A DNA stretch of 64,000 nt from Lumbricus rubellus (lineage: Eukaryota; Annelida; Clitellata; Crassiclitellata; Lumbricidae), in contig OX243817.1 in NCBI GenBank assembly GCA_945859605.1, forward strand, positions 18,540,956 through 18,604,955, written 5' to 3'. Shown here one piece after another: positions 34,401 to 42,473 of the stretch; position 1 is the stretch's first letter; every line of letters begins with the position of its first letter. A program made the translations under genes and the position numbers. The notes under the pieces are model-generated. The model saw only the letters and a program-made list of their open reading frames with translations. It made no database searches and was not told the DNA's origin.

Positions 34401-34682
34401 TAAAATTAATGAAATTTAAGCATAAATAATCTGACAAAGAAAACAGAAATGCCATTCGTATCCAGTACCTCTCAGGAATGCATGACCATCGTTGATATAT
34501 TCCGTAATATCGATAAATATGTCGTTAATCTTTTTCTTCGCATGACCAAAAAGCTTTAACGGCGATGTAGGCGACTGGCGACCATTGGCCAATTTTCGTC
34601 CCACCATTCCACCCAACGAGGAAGGCCCACTACCGAAAGAGACATCCATTTCACGAGTAGCCCGCTTTAAGTCTCCTGACAT
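22351..34682 (-). CDS. MFN: Mitofusin, outer mitochondrial membrane fusion GTPase (16 coding exons)
   Basis: Complete dynamin-family GTPase of 767 residues, close to the usual 740-760. It tethers and fuses mitochondrial outer membranes. Exons (in transcript order): 34682-34469, 34003-33883, 33300-33135, 32352-32231, 31629-31521, 31137-31030, 30512-30291, 29596-29475, 28955-28829, 28443-28339, 27493-27391, 25595-25375, 24877-24722, 24335-24139, 23477-23343, 22426-22351. All junctions keep frame and use GT-AG. Visible motifs are P-loop GRTSNGKST (K117), DSPG (207-210), G4 NNRWD (265-269), an ECISQSAV-like helical-bundle motif (near 354), paired hydrophobic stretches at about 616-652, and C-terminal heptads ending [16 protein letters not shown]. 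Residue order matches vertebrate MFN1/MFN2 throughout. The intact reading frame and active-site motifs indicate a functional gene. Confidence 0.96.
23023..23230 (-). mobile_element. tRNA-derived SINE in mitofusin intron 15
   Basis: On the minus strand it has a tRNA-like head, box B GGTTCGAATCC, a body with GCCGGAAGGTTCGAGGTTCG and a tail with GCGCTATAACAAGTGCACAT. The box A region is damaged. Confidence 0.85.
23343..23477 (-). CDS. MFN: Mitofusin exon 15 (HR2)
   Basis: Encodes residues 699-742 between two split codons. This is the heptad-repeat region used in tethering ([13 protein letters not shown]...[11 protein letters not shown]). Confidence 0.94.
23654..23733. repeat. 18-bp minisatellite, mitofusin intron 14
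   Basis: About four and a half copies of CATTAAGTCATATAACAT with CATTAAGTCATATAATGT variants. Confidence 0.85.
23853..24112. repeat. Tandem duplication of about 128 bp, mitofusin intron 14
   Basis: Two diverged copies contain GGATAAAGAAACTAGATTTA, then CAAAATAGAATGCA and TTAAAATGATTTTA. They start near 23880 and 24005. Confidence 0.75.
24139..24335 (-). CDS. MFN: Mitofusin exon 14 (second membrane segment)
   Basis: Encodes residues 633-697 plus two bases: [20 protein letters not shown], then [20 protein letters not shown] and NCSHQVK. Confidence 0.95.
24560..24675 (+). mobile_element. Possible LINE 3' terminus
   Basis: The sequence ends GTTGCAATAAAAGTGAATTG followed by ATTGATTGG. A near-terminal AATAAA and a short tandem tail are typical of CR1-like LINE 3' ends. 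No coding sequence remains. Confidence 0.4.
24722..24877 (-). CDS. MFN: Mitofusin exon 13 (first membrane segment)
   Basis: Encodes residues 581-632, from IQRPISMSS to the hydrophobic [12 protein letters not shown]. Confidence 0.94.
25125..25363 (+). mobile_element. tRNA-derived SINE in mitofusin intron 12, against the exon 12 donor
   Basis: The plus strand starts TGGGGTGTGGTGTAGTGGGC (tRNA head, box A), has GGTTCGAATCC (box B) near 25176, and ends GTGGCACTATAACAAGTGCA followed by an ACAAACAA tail. It is inserted opposite to the mitofusin transcript. Its tail reaches within about 10 bp of the exon 12 splice donor at 25374. Confidence 0.85.
25375..25595 (-). CDS. MFN: Mitofusin exon 12
   Basis: Encodes residues 508-580. 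It contains [20 protein letters not shown] and the following EFRFSFG...RFLG segment. A SINE tail begins about 10 bp beyond its donor. Confidence 0.95.
25654..25894. mobile_element. hAT-like MITE, mitofusin intron 11
   Basis: The imperfect terminal inverted repeats CAGTGCTAAAAGTGT and CAGGGCTTAAGTGTG are flanked by identical 8-bp duplications AATCAATC at 25646-25653 and 25895-25902. Internally there is a roughly 42-bp tandem repeat (GAAGTGCCAGGACGCCCCTT). There is no transposase, so it is non-autonomous. Confidence 0.8.
26265..26345 (-). mobile_element. SINE fragment, mitofusin intron 11
   Basis: CGCATTTGCTATATAGCGTC and GCTTCAAGG resemble the tail of the diverged SINE at 20.67 kb. The head is missing. 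Confidence 0.45.
26394..26535. repeat. 24-bp minisatellite, mitofusin intron 11
   Basis: About six copies of CATCTATATCTGTGGCCCCA plus CAGT, decaying to about 26660. Confidence 0.9.
26888..26907. repeat. (AC)n microsatellite
   Basis: Roughly ten AC units. Confidence 0.8.
27391..27493 (-). CDS. MFN: Mitofusin exon 11
   Basis: Encodes residues 473-506 plus one base ([18 protein letters not shown]...). The acceptor (AAG|GAG after an AT-rich tract) is weak but is fixed by phase and by alignment with vertebrate ELHRHIEEGLGRN. Confidence 0.9.
27520..28110. repeat. Degenerate ~55-bp tandem array, mitofusin intron 10
   Basis: About ten imperfect copies contain TTACTATGGCAATTCATAGG, then CTCTATGAAATCACAATGCA and ATTATTATAAGAGG. 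They fill most of intron 10. Confidence 0.85.
28297..28376. repeat. MFN: 40-bp direct tandem duplication over the exon 10 donor
   Basis: Two adjacent, almost identical copies of AAACCTTTTTGTATTGATTT plus AGCACCATAGGATTAGTGTC. On the minus strand each copy carries CAATACAAAAAG|GTTT, so the intron begins with a second donor-like site. Confidence 0.9.
28339..28443 (-). CDS. MFN: Mitofusin exon 10 with a duplicated donor
   Basis: Encodes residues 438-472 ([14 protein letters not shown] to NQYKK). The exon end and donor are included in a 40-bp direct tandem duplication. Only the upstream donor (28338) keeps the frame into exon 11. Confidence 0.92.
28686..28767. mobile_element. TTAA-flanked mini-palindrome, mitofusin intron 9
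   Basis: The ends are TTAACACGTTGACCGCC and its inverted form TTAACACATTGGCCGCC, with a central GAGTTAACTC palindrome. TTAA duplication and foldback structure suggest a miniature piggyBac-type element. Confidence 0.6.
28829..28955 (-). CDS. MFN: Mitofusin exon 9 (HR1 coiled coil)
   Basis: Encodes residues 396-437. It ends [15 protein letters not shown], a strongly helical heptad-like stretch. Confidence 0.94.
29212..29433 (-). mobile_element. tRNA-derived SINE in mitofusin intron 8
   Basis: Full-length on the minus strand: head GGGGCGTGGTGGTGTAGTGG, box B GGTTCGAATCC, tail ending in an ACAAACAA repeat at the 29212 side. Confidence 0.9.
29475..29596 (-). CDS. MFN: Mitofusin exon 8
   Basis: Encodes residues 355-394 plus two bases. 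It begins [12 protein letters not shown], which aligns with vertebrate ECISQSAV. Confidence 0.94.
29730..29890. other. G/C-run repeat fragment, mitofusin intron 7
   Basis: Runs such as GGGGGGGCTAACCCC and GGGGGGGGGTAACCCCC flank TCTGGGCCTT twice. It looks like a piece of a palindromic transposable element, but no termini can be defined. Confidence 0.35.
30291..30512 (-). CDS. MFN: Mitofusin exon 7
   Basis: Encodes residues 281-354 (74 codons, phase 0 at both ends). It contains [10 protein letters not shown] and [12 protein letters not shown] of the GTPase-to-helical-bundle transition. Confidence 0.95.
30624..30694. mobile_element. TTAA/CCCTTTAATGCC mini-palindrome, mitofusin intron 6
   Basis: TTAA CCCTTTAATGCCG at the left mirrors CCGGAATTAAAGGG TTAA at the right. 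The centre shares GGTAGTAAATGGTATGGG with the copies at 32.4 (inverted and partial) and 46.96 kb. The family fits piggyBac-type MITEs. Confidence 0.65.
30814..30883. mobile_element. TTAA/CCCTTTAACGACC mini-palindrome, mitofusin intron 6
   Basis: Inverted ends CCCTTTAACGACCAG and CTGGTCATTAAAGGG between TTAA sites, about 120 bp from the previous element and with a different centre. Confidence 0.65.
31030..31137 (-). CDS. MFN: Mitofusin exon 6 (G4)
   Basis: Encodes residues 245-280, including the guanine-specificity segment [14 protein letters not shown]. Confidence 0.96.
31521..31629 (-). CDS. MFN: Mitofusin exon 5
   Basis: Completes Ser208 and encodes 209-244: [20 protein letters not shown] followed by [16 protein letters not shown]. 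Confidence 0.96.
32231..32352 (-). CDS. MFN: Mitofusin exon 4 (start of G3)
   Basis: Encodes residues 168-207 and two bases of Ser208. It ends DDVVLVD|S, the first part of the DSPG motif. Confidence 0.95.
32380..32450. mobile_element. TTAA/CCCTTTAACGCC mini-palindrome, mitofusin intron 3
   Basis: TTAA CCCTTTAACGCCAGAGGG and the inverted CTCGGCGTCAAAGGG TTAA. The centre GTATAGGATTTCCCATAC is the inverse of that at 30.65 kb. It begins about 28 bp upstream of the exon 4 acceptor. Confidence 0.65.
33135..33300 (-). CDS. MFN: Mitofusin exon 3 (G1 and G2 motifs)
   Basis: Encodes residues 113-167: [13 protein letters not shown], then [21 protein letters not shown]. The glycine/threonine switch region is conserved. 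Confidence 0.96.
33338..33769. mobile_element. hAT-like element (MITE), mitofusin intron 2
   Basis: Termini CAGTGGTTCTTAACC and, inverted, TAGTGGTTCTTAACC match a common hAT end type. Flanks CCTTAGAT (33330-33337) and CCTTAGAG (33770-33777) form an 8-bp duplication with one mismatch. The interior has no transposase. Confidence 0.8.
33883..34003 (-). CDS. MFN: Mitofusin exon 2
   Basis: Encodes residues 72-111 and the first two bases of codon 112. It contains [20 protein letters not shown], which leads into the P-loop; the Arg codon of GRTSNGKST is split by intron 2. Confidence 0.95.
34469..34682 (-). CDS. MFN: Mitofusin exon 1 of 16 (start codon)
   Basis: Encodes residues 1-71 plus one base. 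ATG at 34682-34680 has A at -3. [14 protein letters not shown] matches the conserved N-terminal segment before the GTPase domain. The donor is G|gtactg. Confidence 0.95.
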
Positions 34683-34704
34683 TCTGCACCAAACTGCTGG
34701 TCAT
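34651..34704 (-). promoter_or_regulatory. Possible upstream ORF overlapping the mitofusin start
   Basis: An ATG 22 nt before the mitofusin ATG opens a 17-codon frame, offset by +1, ending in TGA inside exon 1. A CTGCAG|G acceptor-like site at 34713-34712 would place this ATG in the mature 5' UTR. Confidence 0.45.
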
Positions 34705-34719
34705 ACCAAACCTGCAGTT

Positions 34720-36820
34720 GTAAAAGAAAGCAGTTTAAAAAGCAACTCAACATGACAAGCCTTAGCCCATGATTTATTCTAATCTGTCATCACTGCTCAA
34801 CATGCCTACTTAAGAAAAGTACCTTAAAAGAATCTGTTGGAGTAATAAATCATAAAGTGTATTTTAACGTAAAAAAATTTCACTCAACTATTCTCACACT
34901 CAATGCATAAGAAATTTACCCATTTAAATAAAGTCGTTCACACAGTACATGTTTTTTCTCAAGCATGTCAAATGGTGCATTGGTGCTTGTTATTCGTTGA
35001 TTTATTCCACTGGCCAATCAGCAGTCAACACAGCAACATCAAGCTGTTCTGTTCATAAATATGAAGGTCAAAATGTCAGTGTAGTCAAATCCTTCTCCAT
35101 GATTCTAGTCTGAATTTGGTCTCAAGTCAGCCACTCTGTCTTCACTAGTCCTTCAAGGTTTTTTGTTCAATTGTGATCCACATGGCTCTCTGGAGGTCAT
35201 TGTCTTTTGGGGTCGATGTGCCTGAAGAAGTTAAGTGTGAATTTCAAATTTTAGAATTTTTAAAAATTTGAATTTGTGCAAATTCCTCTGTAAATTTAAT
35301 GCAATCATCCCATTCGGAAGTAGATATTTTAATTATCGCCCAACAGTGTCGTTGTTATGCTGAATTAAAATGCACCGGAGTGATTTTTAAGCCAATGAAA
35401 GTCCAATTTTTCGAAAATTATGGTGGGATTTTGGTGGATTTTGCGTGACAATTGTGCACAAATGTATTTGTGTTGCCAATTTGCATGATACTTGGTTGCG
35501 TGAAAATTGGGTGCAAGATCACAAATTGTTGGAGGTCCTATTCAGTGATATTGATCTTCACTAACACAACATCCAGTGCCAGAAATAACACTTCCACCAT
35601 CTCTACCAGCACAGATAAAACATTTGCATACTCCAGATCGGTAAAGACCTCTCTCATGGTGACATCCAGCATACCACATGAATAATTACCTGCAGCTTGG
35701 TAATTATTTTCTTGGCAGGGAAGAAGCAATGCAAATTTTTCGGATGAGACCTCAGCTGTCAGTAACTAGTGACACTTTGACCTACCGACAGGTCAGAAAC
35801 ACGTTTACTGTTCTACGTGGACCCAGTAGCAGAAGGATGATCAGGGTCATCTTATCCACCATCTCTATTAATGCCACTGTGTTCAATGAATGCTACCATC
35901 TGCTGTTGCTCCAAACTATCACCACAATCTTCTGCAGAAGCTCTGACCATGACTATAATTATTATTGTCTGTAGGTTTCAACAGGAATCCGTTGGTTGGG
36001 CTCCATAAGTGTGCATGGTCCTGCTGCCTCCAGTCTTTTTAGCAGTGATGCTTTTACTGAGAAACTGCTATCCCTGATGACATTTTAACATAATCTAGGC
36101 TAGGGTAGAGGCAGACCGTGTCTATGATTAACTTTTCTTTAAAGAGGTGCTGCATAAATTTATGATCATATATAAAGTTATATATAAACTATATAACTGG
36201 ATTGTTCATTTCTTAACTGGACTAATAACAAACACGTGACCCCTACACAAAGCAACTGCTCGACAGTGAAGATGTTAAAAATATATCATTATGTCCTAAA
36301 TCATCACTTAATGCCCACTTCGTTCGCCACATTCTGCCGGTTTCTCCGATAACTAAGCAATTAGCAATACACACGCAAGCTCAGCGCGGAGGAGGAGGGG
36401 CTTGACCCTGGCGAGGACAAAATAAGAAGTCACATTGTCGTCCTCGACTGCCGTTTCGATTTTCAATTTTCTGCAAAGGCACATAATACCAGAGTAAGCC
36501 AACTAACCTCGCGTTTCAGTTTTCTATAAAAGTTCCAATAATATGAAATTTTTACTTCAATATTTTAGACTGAAATTTAAAATAATTTAAAAAACAAACT
36601 GCTACAATCTAAGCCTTTAACTTCATGCACTGACTACATATTATTATCCTACGCAAGACACCGCAATATTACATGAGGTCATGCTTGCATCAAATTTTTT
36701 CTAAGAAAGAAAGTAAGAAAGAAAAGTAGAACTATTTTTAAAACGCAAGCAAACGCTCGGTGGTAAAGATACAATAATTAGAAAAACAAAATAACAACTG
36801 AAAAGCAGAAGTCTAACTAC
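34720..36820. other. No coding feature recognised (possible 5' UTR intron of mitofusin)
   Basis: Short ORFs on both strands (e.g. 35452-35974) show no motif I can name and no convincing splice structure. I see no gene here. Confidence 0.4.
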
Positions 36821-36826
36821 ACGTAC

Positions 36827-36900
36827 GTTTTGGGACTTTTTACACAGGCATATCTTGACTGGCTTTTCTCTGCTCCGAGTGCTTCCGAATCGTTGCTATG
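36827..36900 (-). other. Candidate mitofusin 5' non-coding exon
   Basis: A strong donor on the minus strand (CCCAAAAC|gtacgt at 36826) could splice to the acceptor at 34712. The 5' limit is unknown and no transcript evidence is available here. Confidence 0.25.
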
Positions 36901-37379
36901 GTTTTTTAATAGATTGCACTTAAATCTCTATTTATTATTATTACAGCATTGGGAGTGAATCAAATCTAGGGAGATACGATTTTGTGAGTCTAGATAACAT
37001 TTTTCGTATAGCCCATAGGCCTAACGTTAATGAGAGGCTAGTATCTATCTACTATAATTATTTCTTGTTTTAGTTGACATTTAGCGCACGTGCAATGGGA
37101 GCGAGCGTTTCAAAAGTCCCGAAACAATGCTAAATGTACATAAAGCATTTCTTTTATGTCTCCAATAGCACGTAAACTAGGCTCCTCCAGCGAACTAATC
37201 AACTCTTCTCAACAAATAGTGTCACTTAATTCGGTGCTTAAATCGACGGTTGTTGTGTAACGATATTGGAGGTTAACGACCTTCGCGCATTGCCTTTAGC
37301 TTTTGCTATTAGATGAGCCAATGACTCACATGCCGCTCTTTTTTATGCGGACGTTATGGGAGCATGTTTCTGTCCTACC

Positions 37380-37755
37380 CATAGACGTACGGGAGATTTC
37401 AGCAGTGGGGGGGGGGGGGGCAAAGATTGAACTTCTGCCCGAAAAATACATCCATGAAAAAAATTTTTTTGTCGTTCGTGTTTGTGTTTGCCCGAAAAAC
37501 GACACTAAGTCTTGCCCGAAAGTTGACGACCTTTTTTTTTGTCATCGGCCAAAATTTTCGGGAAAATTGTACCATTTCATCCGCCAAAAAAGTTGATGAC
37601 TTTTTTTTTAGTCATCGGCCAAAATTTTCGGGAAAATTGTACCATTTCATCCGCCAAAAAAGTTGCTGACCTTTTTTTTTTAGTCATTCGGGTCTTTTTG
37701 CTCGAAAAAAAAAACCAAACTTGCCCGAATTTGGACCCCGCCTCGTACGCCTATG
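37380..37755. mobile_element. hAT-like MITE, 376 bp
   Basis: Terminal inverted repeats CATAGACGTACGGG and CATAGGCGTACGAG are flanked by perfect 8-bp duplications GTCCTACC (37372-37379 and 37756-37763). Inside, two near-identical ~82-bp units contain GTCATCGGCCAAAATTTTCG and CATTTCATCCGCCAAAAAAG. It encodes no transposase. Confidence 0.9.
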
Positions 37756-37763
37756 GTCCTACC

Positions 37764-40070
37764 TGTTTATGTCTTTTGCAACGATAGTAAACAAACTTCT
37801 AAAACACCACTTGGGAGCTAAGAGTGCTGCATCGGCTTATTCAGAATGGTTTGGCCACAGGCACGTCATTTGGGGGGGGGCAGGGGGGGCATTTGCCCCC
37901 CTGAATTTGACCGATTGTGCTTATACATGACATATTTTGCCACGCCACACGTTGTTCAAATTACCAAAAGGCCTGAGTCTTCCGTAATTTTGTATGTGAG
38001 GGCAGATTCGAGCTGCACACAGTGCGCAGTTCATAGGCCACATATATCGGCTCATGTGTATAATTATTGTCTGCACAAGGAATGAGATGTACAGCTTGTT
38101 CCCGCTAGATAAGGAGAAGACCTTTTCCCAGGTCAGTAAGGTCACCAGATGTGGGGTCCTGTGAGCCACACAGTGCAAACCGACAACCAGTTATATGAAG
38201 CAGCCAGGCACGGTTCTCCATTTGAGCCTTACTAGCACTATCCTACAAGCACCCCACTCCGTCTGACCGGGAGCTGATGCGGTTTCGCCTATCGTTGCCA
38301 GCCTCCCGACACCGGTCGGTCGTCGGTGTAGGGGTAAGTAGCCCGCAAAGGACGAATTGGCGGGAAGTTCTGACTGAAGATAGCAGACAGATGTATTACA
38401 AGGGCTGACTGCAGCAGTTGGGGGAGGATGTGAGTGTGGGTAGCAGAGCTGATGATTGGGCTTTCTTGAGAACTGAAGGGGACCAAATGACATGATAGTC
38501 CAGCCTGAAACGGTCGTCTCCCGTTCGTCTACCGGTCTTTGCCTCGTTGATCATAAAGCACTCACATGCCGGATCTACGGTAGGCCTATTATGTGACATC
38601 CAATAATGGCAATAGCACAAACTGGGATTTTAGTGCAATTGTTATGCAGGTTTACTTCTTATACATGAAGTTTTGTTTTTGGATATTAAAATTTTGTGAG
38701 TCATATCTTTTCCAGGTTGAGATAATCACTCATGATTATCTGCTTGCTCTTTCAACTCCTAAAGTTCTTTATGTTGATGTATGCCTCTGGATATCGCTGT
38801 ACAGATCACCTGCCCACCTGGCACATATGTATTGTAGAGGCTCATGGAAGATTACTGGATTTACATTACCCACCCCAATGGTAAAATCCTAGCTAAGCTA
38901 CTGAAGGTCATCTGTGATCCATTCAGCCATAATTCAATATGGCTCTTTTTCAGACAAATCCAAATATCTTATATCTTATATCAGTGCGTTGGATTAAGTT
39001 AAACAACAGACTTTCCTACAAGTCATTGCCCACCACTTGAATGATCACATAGATAATATCAGTCACTAGTCAAAAAATAACTATTGCAGGCTTAGTGCAT
39101 GCAATATTGCTTTGTGAATTGTTATTTATGACAAATTAAAGCAGTGTCTAATCTGGACCCCTCCTGTGGAGAGATGTGCCCCTGCCTGCACGAAATTTGC
39201 TTGAATTTCCACAGTGCAATGAAAGCATTTTAGACTGTGATCTGAACAAAATTGCTTTACTATTTGAGTGCTGCTAAGAGTGGTCAAAGACTTCGATAAA
39301 TATAGGTATACTTAAAATAATAACAATTTCTTGTTGAGTTGCCACATTGTAATCATAAAGTATAAAATGATATCTTGACAAAATCACTCTATTATTTCAG
39401 TGCTATTAAAGAGAATGGGTTAATATTTCAATATTAAAATGTAATTACAATTGCCATAATAATTTCTTTGTGTATCAAGTTAGGCGACTCTGTTCTGTTG
39501 CTACTGGACTATTAAAATGAATAAGCTTACCCTTGTTGTTCAAGACGGTCCTCAATTGCTGACCAGGACACAATTAGCAGAAATCGTTAGCCTAAACATG
39601 GTATACCAAGTAAGCCAGAATTACCAAACTACCAAAATTGGGAAGCATAAGCTTGTGTAATAGTGATATTGTTTTACTAAGTGTTTCAAAGAACAAAACA
39701 GTTTGAAATTTGTCAGTTTGAAATTTGAAAGATTACACTGGAGAGTGGAGATAAAACATTTAATGGTAAAAAAATTGTTTTTTTACAAATATTAACAGTA
39801 AATCTCTATGTCATGATAATGTCATATATTATTATAGTAAATAATATCATTATAACGATATAATAATAATTAATATAAAAAGTAGTAGGCATTTAAATAT
39901 ACCCCATCACTGAATCAAATAGAGTTAGAAATAAATAAGAGCAAAAAGAAAACATCTTATTTAACCGCAGTTTTGCACATGTTGGCTAAATACAGAACTT
40001 ACGAAGCTTGTGGAGTTACGACCCGCAAAAATTTTTTGCCCCCCCCCTGGAAAAAACTGAAATGACGTCC
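37764..40070. other. Intergenic; transposon-like scraps only
   Basis: A G/C-run foldback lies near 37870-37905 (GGGGGGCATTTGCCCCCC). A GC-richer block at 38190-38600 has short ORFs on both strands without recognisable motifs. I see no supportable gene. Confidence 0.4.
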
Positions 40071-40074
40071 CTGT

Positions 40075-40608
40075 TTGGCCAGCGCATTTAATTTGAGTTT
40101 CCGACTTATTGCTTGCGATAAAAATACAATCCTGAACAGTTACCGTGGTCACTTCCTTGTTCATGCTGCACTGACAATGAAGGTCATAAAAATGATTACT
40201 GTGGATGATAATTCAACAGGTTTCGATGGGGCTTTTGTAGACAGCGTGTATCATGGTGTAGAAAAAATACAGCCTTCGGACATCCAAGACCTGAATGTTC
40301 TCCTTGCATGCATTATTCAAAACCAATCAGATTATGGAGACTTAGACTTCAAAGTGACTATAACATTAGATCATGCACTTTGTTAAATGAATGCTAACTT
40401 GTCATTATCAAGAACTGCAAAGCTATGTATCCTACATACGGAACAGATAGCTACTGTGAAAGGAAATTGGAACCTGCAGCTAATTGCAATGACTAAGATG
40501 TTGAATCTTTTTGCTGCAACAGGTCATAACAACTCTGCTAAAAGTGCTAGACTGTACCTCCAAATGATGCAAGAACTACCATCTTCCCTTGGCTGTTTCA
40601 GCCATTGA
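40075..40608 (+). pseudogene. Degraded ORF of a mobile-DNA-associated invertebrate protein
   Basis: Two adjacent in-frame ORFs are separated by a TAA at 40384-40386. The second contains GNWNLQLIAMTKMLNLFAAT then GHNNSAKSARLYLQMMQEL. This resembles a motif (GNW-LHL...ML--FAA-GH--YAKSARLYLQ-M) that I recall from uncharacterised, multi-copy proteins of marine invertebrate genomes, often near transposons. That recall is not verified. The internal stop and lack of flanking conserved parts indicate a relic. Confidence 0.45.
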
Positions 40609-40619
40609 CGTCTATCTCG

Positions 40620-42250
40620 TATCAATGATTACCAACTTGCTGCATAACCCCAAACTAGTCTGATTTTACCAAGTGGCGCACGACTGAAATGCTGCTCGCT
40701 GCCCTTTACAATAAACTTGTTTCTGCCATCTCTCATATCATCTCTCTTTGGGTTAACAACAAATGAGCAGTAAAAAAAATAACACATTTCACTTTGAAGA
40801 TTCTTAAAACACGTGTAATTGAACAGTACATTAACGAAGTGTGCATCATTACAGGAAAATCGACAAAAATACAGTTCTTCAAATGGCACAGAAGAATTCA
40901 GGTTATAATAGGCTGTCGAGCCATCACCCAAGTCTATATTATGTATTGATCAGGAAACAAAAAATTATATAAAATCAATTGGCTTATCACATATGCATGG
41001 CATGTATCCCTAGGGTGGCTAGAATGGAATTTTAGTCATAGTTAAATTTTGGTTCACTTGTTTAACCTCACATCCTTGGGCCTACCATAATACTTAGTCA
41101 ACATGTGCATGAATTCTACATTTAAAAATTTTTTTTGCAGTATTATCGAAGAGCAAAGTTTTAGAGAGATTTTACCAGAAAAAAACTTGCCGATTAATAC
41201 AAAAAACACAATTAAATTTTGTTTACGAATCATAAAGCTACTGATCAGTAATTACTCAATTTATCACCTCCATGTAACTCGTTTTTAAATGCTTTTGCAG
41301 ACTGAAAGAGCACCAAAACCGTGAAGTGGAAATGGTTATGAAGGGCAAATTAATTTCTAAGCCATGGCACATGAAAGTGAGTGTCTAATCCTCACATGAC
41401 CTATGACCTGTCACAATTAACCATTTACCCGTTCATTTTTCCCATTAAGTGGATATTCTAAGGGGGGGGAACGGGTAAAGGGTTTTAAGCCTGGTATAGT
41501 GATATTGCAATCTCAAGAGATTACAAACTGAGCAGAACTTAATACGAGTATTCGTTGAGCTGGCTTGACTCCGACCCTTCGGAATTGTCCACCCCTGCAC
41601 TAAAAACTAGACTAGGCATTGCACCATCCAACACCGACAACAAACAGAGAACTAACTGCCACCTGCTTTTAAAATGCATAACGCATCAGTAGCAATACAC
41701 ACAACATTTTAAACTTCATGATACAGCCACAGTTAAAAACCATATATTTTAATGCGTTTAAGCCGGTCAGTATTGTAGTCGGATGATTTCATTTACATGT
41801 AATTCAAACCGGTTATTACCGTAGCACAAATATCTATGTTAATTAATAATGTATCAACTATAGGCAAATCAAATCTTTCACACACCAGTATGCATTCAGA
41901 GAAGTAACAACTTTTGATGAAACCAGTAACCTTATATTCTAAACGTTACACAAAATAATGACAGAACACAGACACTAGGGATATACATGGGGGAATGTAT
42001 ATCTAATTATACAATACATTTTACATTCTGTTGCATGCTTTCGTGCAGGATTCCCCATTTTGTTTAGGTGTGCTATAAATGATGGTTTGATAATAATAAT
42101 TAACAAAATAATAAATACTCCAGGTACATCATGCGTATATATATTCCAGATACATTGCAGATAAATATACACCAGGCATAAAGCAACTAGTACACTTAGT
42201 CCGTGCAGAAATGTCAACAAATAGCTCCTGGTTTTCAGTGATTTGTAGTC
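40620..42250. other. No gene recognised
   Basis: AT-rich sequence with short unconvincing ORFs. Nothing with family-level motifs on either strand. Confidence 0.4.
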
Positions 42251-42255
42251 TGCAG

Positions 42256-42465
42256 CAGTAGTGGTGCCAGAGAAGGCCATCCGGTTTTTTTACATGTAAA
42301 ACTGAAATATTCCACGTTTAGCTCCCCCCATAAAAAAGTGACATTTCCATGAGATTTCGACCAAATGACTAAAAAAAGGTCGTCAGAAATTTTGGCGAAT
42401 GAAAATGGAAAATATCCTCCGTGACGATTCAGCCCCCCCAAACTGAAATTCTGGCACCGCCACTG
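42256..42465. mobile_element. hAT-like MITE, 210 bp
   Basis: Terminal inverted repeats CAGTAGTGGTGCCAGA and CAGTGGCGGTGCCAGA lie between perfect 8-bp duplications GTCTGCAG (42248-42255 and 42466-42473). CAGTGGCGG is a classical hAT end. No coding capacity. Confidence 0.9.
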
Positions 42466-42473
42466 GTCTGCAG

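Noticed and set aside
35452..35974. Overlapping ORFs on both strands as a gene between mitofusin and SUCO
   Set aside because: No recognisable motif, no splice structure and stops in every continuation.
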